A program made the translations under genes and the position numbers. A stretch of 64,000 nucleotides of DNA, from contig CM034603.1 in NCBI GenBank assembly GCA_020091685.1, forward strand, positions 16,206,596 through 16,270,595, given 5' to 3'. Source of the stretch: Lutjanus erythropterus (taxonomy: Eukaryota > Chordata > Actinopteri > Lutjaniformes > Lutjanidae). The notes under the pieces were generated by a model. That model had not been told where the DNA came from. It saw nothing but the letters and a program-made list of their open reading frames with translations, and did not search any database. The first letter of the stretch is position 1; every line of letters starts with the position of its first letter. Below, piece after piece: positions 38,640 through 52,100 of this stretch.

Positions 38640-39710
38640 TAGGCTCAATGAAATAACGATTTGAAGTGGATGGAGTGGACGTCCTTGTCGAGGGCCTCCT
38701 CTTCTTTCGCTCTCATCATATATACCTTCCCTAAACCAAAGGGGGGAGGAGGAGGAGTCAAATCATGACTGGTCTGACTTACACTCAATGTTGAGAATAA
38801 GTGAATCCAGCTTGTGTGTTTGCTGGAGCTGCAGGAGTACTGCAGACCATTAATTTGTGCATGTACTCACTATTACAACGCCAGCGGCTAAATGAATGCA
38901 TATTTATGACAAGTGACAAAATGATGGAATGAGGCCTTCAGAAATGAAGCTTCTTTGCAGAAATTCCACTCCGGCGTGTCCGCTCATTCACACCTCCGGC
39001 TCTTTTCTCATTTTCTCCCTGCTGTCTTCAACTCATGTCTTGTGCATGCATCTCGTCTTGTCCTCGCATCAACCCATCTATATATAGCAGGTCTCTCCCC
39101 ACACTCTCGCTGTCTGTGTTACTGGAAAAGTGAGGAGTGGGCGCTGCACTTTGAATACGCAGCTTTGTCCAGGCAAGAGGAGAGAATGAGGCTGGGAGAA
39201 AGAAAGAGAAGGGAGAGGCCGCAGAGGAAGAAAGCGCCATTGACAGACGGGCAAACACACTAGTCAGCCCCTGTCCCCCTCTCTCTCCATTGTCTCTGAG
39301 TGCTAGACGTCAGCAAACGACAGGAATCTGGAGAGAGGGAGGACATAGAGAGCAAAGAGTCGCGGCTTTGTTTGTGGGCCGCTGGCCTCAGACTGCGGTG
39401 AAAGTCCAGGGTGAGGGATGGGGACGGAGGAGAGAGCACTGGGATGACCTCGCCGCTGCAGGATCCCCTCCTCCTGCACTGTAAACAGGCCGAGACAGCC
39501 TCGTGTGCTGTAATATTTACATATGAGCCGCGATCACATGCAGATGGTCATGATTCCCGTCACACACACCCTCCCTCGTGTTAACATGCCAAGCATTGAT
39601 TAGCATCCCCTCTCAGCGCAATCACATCACAGTGAGGGTGTAATCTAACACATTACATTCATCATGGTGGAAATGCTGCACTGAGTTTTTGCAAATTTGC
39701 CCCAAGTCGC
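38640..39710. other. Distal upstream region of mpz
   Basis: Non-repetitive, with moderate GC around 38960-39480. No gene or specific site could be supported. Confidence 0.5.
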
Positions 39711-39712
39711 CC

Positions 39713-39726
39713 ATTGTTTACACAAT
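39713..39726. promoter_or_regulatory. Inverted pair of SOX-type half sites (ATTGT-N4-ACAAT)
   Basis: ATTGT at 39713-39717 and ACAAT at 39722-39726 form a mirrored pair about 200 bases upstream of the putative TATA box. SOX10 is an established activator of mammalian Mpz and binds such motifs, often as dimers, although the usual dimer arrangement is ACAA facing TTGT, opposite to this one. The motif is short and could be chance. Confidence 0.25.
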
Positions 39727-39926
39727 TAATTCACCAGCTTCACTGTACAGCACAGGTGCCTTTTCGCCTGCGTTTTTCCTCCACTTCAGACGATAATATG
39801 TGTAATTTGTTTCAATGAGGGGCTGAAATTGAGAGAAATGACAGGAGAGGGGTTGGTGGTGATGGTGGGAGGGTGTGGAGAGGAGGAATGGGACGGGCCG
39901 GGCCTGGGTTGAGGGGTGTGGTTGGG

Positions 39927-39932
39927 TATAAA
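39927..39932 (+). promoter_or_regulatory. mpz: Putative mpz TATA box
   Basis: TATAAA at 39927-39932 in a GC-richer stretch, 208 bases upstream of the mpz ATG. If used, transcription would start near 39958, giving a 5'UTR of about 180 bases that includes CT-rich sequence and a GCA/GGC triplet run (40077-40102). A strong acceptor-like CTCCCTCCACAG at 40029-40040 leaves open an upstream noncoding exon instead. Confidence 0.45.
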
Positions 39933-40139
39933 CCAAGGGACAGTGGGTTTTCTGTTGTTGTCCTGTTGTTGCCCTCTGTCCTGGCATCCTGCACCCCTCC
40001 GCTCTTCTGTCTTTCTTTCTTTCTCCTCCTCCCTCCACAGTGGTGGGACTCTTCTTGACTTGACTCCTGTCAGGTCTGCAGCAGCAGCAGCAGCGGCGGC
40101 GGCATCAGTCTTTTGGGAGCTCCGTAGAAGCCAGAAACC

Positions 40140-40185
40140 ATGTTGACGTTTTTGGCGCTGGCGTCGGTTGTCCTCTTGGGAATAG
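40140..40185 (+). CDS. mpz: mpz exon 1: signal peptide
   Basis: The ATG lies in ACCATGTTG, with an A at -3 in good Kozak context. It encodes MLTFLALASVVLLGI plus one base of a split codon; donor GTAAAA at 40186. The hydrophobic core LALASVVLLGI is a typical secretory signal. Cleavage is expected in exon 2 after SQA. Confidence 0.9.
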
Positions 40186-43100
40186 GTAAAAAAACCGAAA
40201 AACAAAAGAAAGAATGGATTTGCTCTGAACTTTTTGTTACGTTTTTTTTTGTTTTGATGAGGTCTCAAAAGCAAATTTTCATCCATTGAAACTGAAGATG
40301 TAGAAATTATCTTTGCACTGATGTGGGGTTAAAGGTTAAATGAGGATATAAAGACAAGGGCTTTTTCTGTTTTTTCTCCTCCAGTGCTTCGCTTAAAACT
40401 GATGGACTTGATAATAAAACAGGGTCAATGGGCTTAGGAATTAATTTAATTGATCTTTCGCTGAAATGTAATATCTCCCTCTCCACTGGCTTAACACTAA
40501 ACTAAAGCATTTTAATGAATGTCTTAATATTTATTGATTGAATTTAAAGCCATTAGGAGACCTGTTCTTCCTCAGGTGTGTTATGATAAATGGCTCGTGC
40601 TTCATAAGAGGATCTGTGCTGCTCTTACAAAGCAGGTGTCTCTAAGCTTGCCAAGTTAAAGAGCACTAATGTTATGACTTCTAAACTGAGAGTTTTGACA
40701 GCATTTTTCCCCCCTCTCAGACTGCTTTCCCTGCTCCCCTCCCGTCAGATATTTGCACTTTTTTTTTTGTCAGAATTTTAATTAAAAATGTCAGGCGTGA
40801 TTTCATTGACGAGTTGTGCGGGGGCTGGCTGCACTAACTGCATTCGCTCTCAAGGATGCTCGCAGTGAAAGCTGTGAACTTTACTCTCCGGGTGTTAAAA
40901 GAGGCAGAAAGCTCCAGAACACTTAAGGGACATTAGTGCGAGAATGCAGCTGTGAGAATACGATGACTCGTGGTGGCCTCATTCGCACGTTTTAAGTGAA
41001 ACTGAACAATACAGAAATGATGTTATTCCAGCTGATGTTAGAGTGGCAGGGGTGTGCGGCTCCCACAGCTTCAGTGGTTGTTTGAGATGCTGAGTGCATT
41101 TTCCAGGGAAGTAAAATATTGATTTTGCAGCCAAAACCAAATTAACATCGATCATTAAATATTATTCAAGCATAAACAGTGCACATGATTAAGCCAACAT
41201 AATCCATATTAATGGAGAAAATGATGTTCCCCTTTGACTTTTAGAGACTAGCACCAACATGCCCGTATAATCCAAATATTTACTGAGTGCATTTCTGAGT
41301 CAATGATGGATCTGACACCACTAAATGTGCAGTTTATCTGTGTGTGTCTGGGTGCATATGTAAGTATTTGGGATTTATTTGATTGATGTCAAGGAGAAAA
41401 GGGTAATGTGAGTGATGCTTTGTATGTGTTGTGATCACAGTAGGCAGTGAGAAATGTTCAGGAATGGAGTGATTCAAGAAAAATGACAGTAAATACAGTG
41501 TGTTTCCATCAAAAGTATAACAAAACAAGGATTGTGTCAATCAGTGTTTTGCAGACAAGTGTATTTTTTATGTCTAATCATGCAGACAGCTGAGCATGCA
41601 TGGTTTTGTTTTGGCTGTCTCCAACAAAAAGCTTTTGCATGTTGCAATTCTGATCATTTTCTGCCACAGCTGGTTGCCAGACTATGTAGTCCAAGGAAAT
41701 ATTAAAGGCAATATTAAACTCAAGTCATGCCGCAATATTTTAATCTGGTGATTTTTGTGTTTCCCAGTGCCTGAGCAGTCCCAGGCCATAGTGATTTACA
41801 CTGGCTGGGAGCGCCACGCTCTGGTGGGCGCCGACGTCCGGCTGTCTTGTTCTTTCTTCTCCTGGCGCTGGACCTCCGAGGACGTCACCTTCTCCTGGAC
41901 GTACAGACCCGATGGCTCCCGGGACAGCATTTCTGTAATGCACAAGCTCACACACACACACACTGTAGCAGGGTTTCTACAGGTCCTTTAAAAAAAGTCT
42001 AAAATCAATCATCTGAATTTTAATTCCTAAAATGTCTTAAATATGATCTTGATATATCTGAAAAATTGATTGAATTGTGAAGTTAATGTTATTTTTTTTT
42101 AAGTTGCATTACTTAAATATCACAAAGCAGTCAATAAATCTCTATAAAAATTCAACCTCATTAAAGTTGTACATACTGTATGCTGTAAGTTCTACAACAA
42201 AATTCTTTCAGCTCATTGATTTGGTTTTACAATCTCCAACTTTGTTGTTTTGATTCACTCTCAGTCACTCATCAGCGTCATTTCCAGCTGCAACAGACAG
42301 CTGTTCTCAGTGAAAAAGTTCTGATAAACCTGTTTTACGCTGCCTGACCAGCACCAATCAGCAGACAGACACCATTAGTGACTAGTTGGTGAAGATTCTC
42401 ATAGGTATGTTAACAATACTAAAAACTCAGGGTACAATTATACCACAATAAAAAAAACGTCCATGATGTGATATTTATCACAATATTAAAAGACAAATGA
42501 TGACAAAAACCATATGAAATACATGCATATCCTTTTTTGTTCACATAAAATTAATCTTTCCTTTTAACTTTCAGTACTTCTGCTTTGACATGAATTGTCT
42601 TTGGCAATGAATGCTTAAATTATGCATGTACAGGTGCAAAAGGAAAACAAGTCAGCCATCTGTGGTAGTTTAAAAAATAATCAAATAAAATAATTAACCA
42701 TTGTATATCACAGGAGATATTTTCACAGTGTGGCATTGAGACATTGTGATATTTGATATATTGTTATATTCTTATTTTCCTAAATTAAATTCTGATATTG
42801 TGTACTCCTTAAACTTTCGTTTCACATACGAGACACTTTGAATAAATATTTAAAAGGGAAATACAAAAAGTTCTTGTGCAGAAATCAAAATGTACACTCA
42901 CCAACAATGGCTACGTCTTCTGCCAAAAGCCTTTTTTGTTTTCACCATCGCTGCCCCTACCAGGCACGAAGGGGAACAGGAGGGGGTGGTGGACTGATGT
43001 CACATGACATGATCTGTGGGTAGACAAGTCCTTTAAACTATCAAAAAAACAACAGCAGCAGCAAAAAAACAAGTTATCTTGCAAAATCGGTTTGTGCAGC

Positions 43101-46100
43101 TTTAAAGGGACAGTTCACCCCAAAAAATCTACATGTAACCGCTCACAACAAAGAGTGTTGATTATTTTGAATAACCGGGTCATGATTTCTTGAATAAGAC
43201 GTTACTGTTGAGTTTTTTAAATGTATTTTTAGACACTTTGAGCACTACAACCCACCAACTCACACCAAAACAATTTACACTGTAGAAAAAAAGTTGAGAC
43301 AACTCAAAATTTCAAGGCAACTTACTGCAATAGATTTTGAGTTTTAAGCCTAAATCCAACTCTAAAGATCTAAAATAAACAAAATAAAAAGTTTTGCTGT
43401 CCTATAATCTTTAGTTGAAATCTTCTTTAGATAAACTTGAATCTTTGTGTTTCAGAAACTTAAAAAAAAAGATCTTACAGAAATTGGTCACAGTGCAGTG
43501 TGAACCTTTAGTAATGAGTCCAAATGAAAATATAAAAATATTAACCATTATTCAGTTTCACTTTAATGGGTTTACTTAATATTTTTTTAAAATACCTTTT
43601 TGGGGGTTAGGGTGAAAACTAAAAGAAAAGGAGTAAACTATCACACCAAAAGATTTGAAGTTGTTAAAACTTTCTGAAGAGTCTGAGTTGGAATCAAAGC
43701 AAAGAATCAAAAAAACACTATTGCAGTCAGTTGTCTTGAAATTTTGAGTTTTCTCTTTCATACAGAGTAGATTGATAAAAAAAAAAAAAAAAGAAAAAAA
43801 AAGCTGTATAGGTTAGAGGAAAACTTTGAAGACAAACATGGTGAGAGCTGTAAAATAAAGTAGTATTGGCAATACAAAAGATGAAAAGATAAGGTGCTCA
43901 AGGATGGGGCCAAAAATGAGATAAAAATAAAACAAACACTGTCTGTCCAACTTACTGACGATGAAAATGTAAAGTAACAAATTCACATTCATTAATGAAT
44001 TTAGTATTTTTTCATTTGCTGTATTATCAGAGTACCTCACATCATTCCAGACTGCAATCTATTACATTACACTTTTGCCATCAGTAAGTTGGACAGTTAA
44101 TATCAGTTAATATCAGGATCTCTGGATTTAAACATGATTCATTTTCACTACAGGATGGACAAATTCATAAATTTTGAGTCATTTTTTTTCAAGCACTCTC
44201 ACTGAACAGGATACTTAAAAATCATCAAAAAGGACTCCTGGTTTAATCTGATGAATACTGTGAGTATCTAAAATGTCATCATACACTCGAGCGAAGTATT
44301 CATCTCTCTACTCAAAGAAGGAAACAACAAGCACACAGAAACTTGCTCCTCTTGCTGCCTCACCGGCCTCCTGCTCTTTAATTTCATTCTCCCTGCTCTT
44401 ATCGTCCTGCCATCTCTCTAATCTCTCTATCTCCCCGTCCTGACTGCGCCTCCCTCTGTCCACCTTCCTTAATCTCCTCCTCCCCAGCCCTGCCTCCTTT
44501 GTCCCTCCCCTCCTCTCTCATTATCTCCTCCCCTCAACTCCTTTGCTTTCATCCGTCTCCTGCAGTGCCCTCACTTTGAAACTAGATTTCTGTCCTCTTT
44601 TTTTTCTACTTATCTTGTGTCGTTCAATTTTTCACCCGCCTGGACAGATTTACAGTTTCATATGTCTGTTTTCATGCTGCATTTTTCCTTATAAGATGTC
44701 GTGTTACATGATGTAAAAGACTGTGTATAATTCATGAATGGCTTTCATATGAGTTTCACAGGCCTTAAAACCTCAATTAAACATGTGTTGAAAATTTTAA
44801 TTAATCGTTTACCGCAATAACAAAGTTTGACCTTGTGGAGTCTGGGGCATCAGCATCTCTGCCCATTTAGGCTTCCCCCCAAAAATCAATTAGCTTTTAG
44901 TCTGTCTGCCATTGTAGAAGACCTTTTGGTAGGGCTGGGTATCGTTCAGAATCAATACTCGTGCAGACAGTCCTACAGTCCTGAGTTTTTGTATAATACT
45001 AGAACAATACTTTTTACAGTACCTCATTTTTGGATTAGATTAGATTAAATTAGTTTTTATTTCAAATATGTAGAATTCAAAGTAGAATTGGCAAGATTTT
45101 GACTGCATTAAACAATAGTTTAAAGGGATGTTCTTTAACAGCTAATTTCCCCGTTAATTAAATAGAACACAATTTAGACTAGTTGAGTCTAACACTCGGG
45201 GGCTGTAAATGATGACATATTGGTTTTCCAAATGCAGCTAACGTTAGCAGTACCAGCACCAGCAGCTTGCTCTCCTTGCAGGTTAAAGTCCACATGCCTG
45301 CGCTGAATGTAGTTACACAGGCAGGCGGCTGCTTGAATTTTTAGAATTAACCACCACTTAACATTAACTTAACTCAACAGTGCTTCACATAGCAAAATTA
45401 AAACAACAGACAGGAAATAAATAAAGACAAGCAAAGAACAATAAAAATACAAACAAATAAAATCAAATAAAAATGCAGGAATAAAATCCCAACAATACAA
45501 CAATAAAATGAAAGTTATTAGAATTAAGTAAAAGGAACACAGAGAAAAAGAATAACATAAAGAAATGATTGAAGCTTAAAAGACCAAGGTTATAACATTA
45601 CTCTCAATTTAACAATTAAACGCTAGACTAAAAAAATGGGTGTTTACTTTCCACTTAAAACTGAGAGTTTGCCTAGCTAATGTCCAAAGGCAATGAGTTC
45701 CACAGTTTAGGGGCATAAGAATAGAAGGCACCCCTACATTTGTGGGACAGATAAGGGACATTTAAAAAGAAAGCAGTGGAGGACCTCAGTGACGTGATGA
45801 AAGAAGATCTCTGATGTATGGAGGAGCAAGGTCATTCAAAGTTTTATAAATGAGTAAAAGAACTTCAAAATCAATTCTCAAAGAGACAGGTAACCAGTGT
45901 AGAGTTTTAAGAAGCAGTATGTGATCAGCTTTCTTGGTTTTGATTAAAACTCTGGCCGCAGCATTTTGCACTAGCTGTGGTTTCTTTATCGACTTTTTGG
46001 GTAGGCCAGTAAAAAGCAAACTGCAGTACTCTCAATGACTAGATATAAAAGCATCAACAAGAGTTAATAAGGGTCTAACTTTAGCAATAATTTTTTCTAA

Positions 46101-49100
46101 AATTAATAAAAGGAAGTTTGAATAATGTTGTTGAAATGAGAACTGAAATTTAAATCAGAATCCAAAATCACTCCTAAATTTGTCATGCTGCTTTTAATTT
46201 GTCCGTTAATCCCACCAAGCACTGAGTGCAGCTTTTCTCATCCCGTGTCTGGTCCAATTAAATGAACGTCAGTTTTATCATCATTTAGCGTTCAAAAGTT
46301 CTTTGCTCATCCAAACATATATTTCAGTAAGACAGGTGTGTGCAGTGCACTGGGAGACAGAAATGTAGAGTTGTGTGTCGTCAGCATAAAAATAGTAATT
46401 GGCACAGTGGTGATTTATGTTTCCAAGTGGAAGCATAATGAAAAAAGGTACTTCCTTGAGAAACACCATATTCCATACAATGAGTCTGTGATACACGATC
46501 ACCTAAACTGACAAAAAAAACTATCTACTAGTTAAATAAGACTGAAACCAGGGTAGGTCAGAAAAACCCAACCCTTTGTCGACTCTATCAATTAAAATTT
46601 TGGGGTTGATTGTATGAAACGTCGCACTGAGGTCTAAGGGTAGGAGGACAGCTACACTGTTCGCGTCAACAATAATTCTTAAGTCTTTTACAACTTTCAG
46701 TAGGTATGTCTCTGTGCTGTGGTTTGCTCAATAACCAGATTGGAGCTTTTCTAAAATGCAGTTGTTGGTTAAATGACCAAGTAATTGATTAATAACAAGT
46801 TTCTCTAAAAGTTTAGGTAGGCTAGAAATGGATCTGTAATTGCTAAGCTCTGAGTAATCTAGATTGGATTTCTTGAGAATGAGTTTAACCACTGAGGCCT
46901 TGAAAGCTGTAGGGAAGATGCCTGAATTAAGAGAGGAATTTATCGTAGTTGTTGTTTCTTGGGAGAGACGATGGGAGCAGGATTTAAACAGCTTGGCTGG
47001 GATGAGGTCTAACCAGTGGTGGAAAGAGTAAATCTGTACTCAAGTAAAAGTACCGTTTCACTGCTAAAATATTACTCAAGTAAAAGTACTGGTGTTAGAA
47101 ATATACTTAAGTACAAAGTATTCATCTCAAACACCACTCAGAGTGTTAGTTACACATCAACTCTCCAAACTAGGGTTACAAATTTTGTGCATTTTCCTGA
47201 ACCGATGGGTGAAAATGCTAATAACTGATGAATAATTTATAAGATACGAAGCACTTTTTTTTCCCCACAGCATTTTGTCTTGTTTTTCGTTTTTATGTCA
47301 GTGTTCTCACTGATTCATTTCTGATCAGATCACCTGGCTTCTAAATGCAGACGATGGATTTGGATATTAATTAGGGCCCGAGCACCGACCGGTGCGAGGA
47401 CCCTATTGAAATCGCAGGAATTCTTATTCTTATTTTTCCCGTGACGACAAATAAATCGCATTTTTGGGGGCCTTATCATATTCAGAGGATCGCCAAATTT
47501 GGCGGGCGCGTCAGTCCCGGCGAAAAATTACGTATTTTAAGGGTCTCGAAAATGCGCGCGGCGAATTGGCTCAATAGCGCCATCTAAAGGCGAGCCCCGA
47601 CGGCATGTTTCTCCGACATGCACAAAACTTGGTACGCAGATAGAACATGCCCAGACGCACAAAAAAGTCTGTAGGTACCGATAGCCTAAAACCTACAGGA
47701 AGTCGGCCATTTTGGATTTTGCGGCTGATTTTGGCGTTTTGCACGTGTCGTATTTGAACGAACTCGTCCCACACGATTCGCCGTATCGACTTCAAAATCG
47801 CTGTGTAGCATCTAGACAACATTGTGATCAAAAGTTATTGAAGGTTTTCGTTTTTGATAAAGGGCCTGCGCGTCAGATGGCGGCGAATTTTGATGTTTCG
47901 CCATGAAACAGGAAATGGCTATAATTTTGAGGTACATAGTTGGATCTACACCAAACTTCATGTGTATGATCAGTGTATGGGCCTGAACACAAATATATGA
48001 AAATATTCCATAACTGTCATAGCGCCCCCTGCTGGTGACAGGAAATGACTTTTTTTAGATTTTGACATGCTGCTCTAAGTGTGTTGATTATTTCCAGCTC
48101 AAATTTGGTGAAGAACACCTTAACAAGTGGATGATGCTACATTTTGAAGGTCGTGATGGTCTGGCGAAGGGTGTCGACGCTAGAGAGCGGCGAAGGACCA
48201 CGGCCCGAAAAACTGACATATTTAGCAATAACTTTTGTGTGCAAGTTTGAATTGGCATGAAATTTCACATGTGCGTGACGGGTCCCGGCCTGAACGTGTG
48301 ACATGAAGTTCGTCGATGAGCGTGGCCAAACGGCTTGACCACGCCCTTTAAATAGCAGCCCCCCCGCCACGTTTCTCCGACGTGCACGAAACTTGGTACA
48401 CACGTGTATCACACCCAGACACACAAAAAAGTCTCTTGGACCCATAGGCTAAACCCCACAGGAAGTCAGCCATTTTGAATTTCCTGGTCATTTTGGCGTT
48501 TCACTCGTCTCGCATTTTAACGAACTCCTCCTAGGGGAAGAATCAGAACGGCGTCAAATTCGCTGGCTACCTTCTGCACTACAGTCTCATCAAAAGTTAT
48601 TGAAAGATATTGCTCAAGTTGAAGGGCGTGGCCATACAGTGGCGGCGAATGTTGGCGTTTTGCCATGATTTCAATTTTTTTATTTTTTGCTATAACTTCT
48701 GTATAAATGGTTCAATTTGCACCACACTTCACAAGTCTGATAATAGTCCAGCCCTGAATACATCTATATGAAAATATTTAAAAATTCTCATAGCGCCCCC
48801 TGTTGGCGACAGGAAATTACATGTTTTACAGTTTGAGGTCCTGCTCCCACCACGTTGACCATATCAAACTCCAATCTGGTCTGAAAAGCCTTAAGACCTT
48901 GATGATGTTGTATCATGAAGATCAGGACGTCTCATTAAACGGCCATGCCCTGGCGGCGTGGCGAAGGTCAATGTTTCGCCAACACACAGGAAGTTGCTAT
49001 AACTGGACTGTACGTGGTCTGATCTGTCTGAAATTTCACATGCTTATTAACAGTCCCAGACTGAACATATGGTATGAGTTTCGTCTATGTCCCTGGCCAA

Positions 49101-52100
49101 ATGGCGTGGCCACGCCCATTAACGCGTTTCGCCAAAACACAGGAAGTGGCTTTAGCCTCCCTGTGCTTGGTCAAAACTGCCTGAAACTTTACATGTTCAT
49201 TAACAGTCCCCACCTGAACATGTGATATGAGTTTTGTCCATGGGCGTGGTCAAATGTCCTGACCACGCCCTTTGACGTGCGGTGCCGCAAATAGTGACTT
49301 TTGCCGATGTTTATGAAAATTGGTACACATATGTATCACAGGGAGATGAACAAAAAAGTCTCTTGGACCCATAGGCTAAAGTCAACAGGAAGTCAGCCAT
49401 TTTGAATTTCGTGCTCAATTTTGGCGTTTTTCACATGACCTCTTTTAACTAATTCCTCCTACAGAAATGTTTCAATTGACTTCAAAACTTGGGTGGACCA
49501 ACTAGACAAGTGTGTGATTAAAACTTATTAAAAGATTTGGTCAGAGTTAAATGCTGTGGCTGTAGCGTGGCGGCGAATTTTGGCGTTTCGCCATGAAAGA
49601 GGACACTGCTATAACTTTAATGTAAATTGTCCAATCTGCATCAAACTTCACATGTGTGATAATAGGCATGTCCTGAACACGTCTACGTAAGACTGGGAGC
49701 AGGAAACAGCATTTAATTCCTTTAAAAAGCAGTTCACACAAAAATGCATTTGCACTCAATATCTACTCATTCCTATAGTGATGTGAGGATGGATTAAGAT
49801 CTCCAGTTCACAAGACACTCTGAGTTTCAACAGGAAACAGAACTGTAGTGAAATCCAGCACAATTGACGTGAAGAGTGATCAGTTGTAAAATGAAAAAAA
49901 AATGAACACAAATAAACCCACAAAATGTGTGGGTTGTGCATGCATTTCCAGTCTCAGAGGCTACAGTTGACAATGAGGCTGAAAACATGGTGTAAATGGT
50001 GTCTTTTTAGGTTACATTTTACTGTCACCTCTTACAGACACTTAATCACACCACACAACGGTACAGAGACATTTTGTGGGTTATTTGAGTTCTTTTTTTT
50101 ACATGTACCGGATTTGGCTGCGCAGCTGGTTTTTGCCAAAGCTCAGGTAGCGTATTGTGCGCTTGAGGTATTCGCCCGTCCTCGCGTCAACACGGAGGCG
50201 AGCGGGTGTCGAGCGCCGTTTGGTTTTCGGGGCGGACGGTGGCTTCGGGGCGACGTCCGACGGTCGCTGCGACGCAGAGCCCCTCCACCCGGGATGGGTC
50301 CGGCGGCCGGGCGGCGGTGGCCGGCCCCCCCGAGTGGCGCGGGGGTGCGAGGGCCCGGTCACAGCTGCTTGCAGCTTTAATTCAAATTGTACTCAGTACT
50401 ACCCTGTGGGTTTGAAAGTAACTAAGCAGATTCATTGTGTAACACATATTTAAGTATGAGTAAAAGTGCTGACTTGAAAATTTACTTGTAAAAGTACAAG
50501 TATCTGCATTCACAATACTAGCTCTAATTGAAAGTATTTTTCTCTAAAAATTTAATTCCTCACAATTATGAGTTGAAGAGCTATTTTTTGAAGACTGGGA
50601 GCAGGGGAAGGATTTGAAAGACTGTCAGTTGTGGAAAAAGGCACTCTGGGGTTAATAAGTTAAAATGTCAAATTGCAGCAGTTTTCCACAGTGATTGGTG
50701 GATTACATGCCTTTTATTTGTTAGTTCATGAGCAATAGTGTCTGGTAATAATCTTAATTCATTATTAAAATCATCTACAAGGTTGTCAGCTAGGCCATTC
50801 GTGGATGGAGGAAAGGTATTCACCAGGTTTGAAACTCTTTCAGTATCTTCACTGTTAATATTGGGCTTCACAACAACAGTTTCCGTACAGTCATTTAATG
50901 TCAAAAGTGTGGTATTAAAAGGCACAAAGATGATCAGACACAGGGACCTTGGCAATGGATGAAATATCAATGTCAATGCCAGAAATAATAATATTCAAAA
51001 GTGCTAACTTTACCGTCACTGGTCGGTACTGACTGTGTCTGACCGATTTTGACAAGGTTGTGTATATTTTTGCTATAGTGAAGGGTTGATGCGATATTGC
51101 AGCTGGTTATTAAAACAGGAATCAAAAAAACCATCACTATTCACAACCTCTGTGTGACAGGAACACACAGAGGATGTGAATAATTAACTGACATTGCAGA
51201 GTGACTGGACTGGGACCAATTCCATTAGTTATAATTAAATTTAAGGATAGCGATGTCGAATCAACTACACAACAAATTGCGCACATACCTACACACAAGG
51301 ATTTAAAATAAAATCATCTAAAATTGGCAAAGTTTTTGACTCAATGTGGCTCTAAACAATATTTTAGATTAACAATGGATCTAATGGGTATAATGTGTAA
51401 TAACAGACTCTATTGCTCATCTCAACTCTAAAAAGTGTCTTTCAGCTCATTGTTTTGGTTTTCCAGCCTGCATTTTACCACTTTGGTTCACTCTCAGTGA
51501 TCTCATATCATCATTTCAGCTGCAAAAGGCTGCTGTTTCAGAAAAAAAAAACAACAACACTGTATTCTACATGCTCAAGAACAAAAGGCAGAGAGACAAA
51601 GATAGCAACCTGCAGCTGTACATATTCAAGCGATTAGCTGCTATAAAGTCAGAAAATTTCCCCCAGGAGTTTGTGTAGTCTTATGATAACTAACAATCAG
51701 AGATCCTGTTGCCTTCTTTAGTTTGGAGATTTCTAAATGCATAGTAGCTCGAACAGGCGTGAGTGCAGCTCAAGGAGATGATACTCTCCCCCCATTCTAC
51801 TCAGAAGTAAACACGATATGTGGGGCTGCCCTGAAGACATTGGTTTGGTTCTATAATGGACGTTTTATATGAAAGCTCTAATAGTTTCCACCTAGTTTTA
51901 ACAACGAAAGCTTGGAGACTGTCCTCAGTCTCTATTAAAGCCCTGTGAGTCCAGAGCTCGTGCAGAGTGTCACAGAGCTGGAGCTGTTTGCTAACAAGTT
52001 TGACATATAAACTTTTTAAAATTCTGCTAAAAACTAATTTATTCCATGAGTACTTTGTGTTGTGATGTGGTAATTTTGCTGTTTTTGCCTATTGTTTCTG

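Larger units (their letters stand above)
47014..50545. mobile_element. AGTAAAAGTA-type element inserted in the LINE (outer nest layer)
   Basis: Left part from about 47014: GTGGTGGAAAGAGTAAATCTG followed by tandem ACTCAAGTAAAAGTA phrases. The right part (about 50383-50545) carries TACTCAGTACTACC, AAGTATGAGTAAAAGTGC and TACTTGTAAAAGTACAAGTA. The two parts are separated by the GGGCCCGAG element and together look like one element of the family also seen at 31645-33025. Confidence 0.55.

Noticed and set aside
39786..40286. 166-codon minus-strand frame over the mpz promoter and exon 1
   Set aside because: Antisense to a well-supported first exon; composed of low-complexity runs (A, R, K) from triplet and CT-rich sequence.
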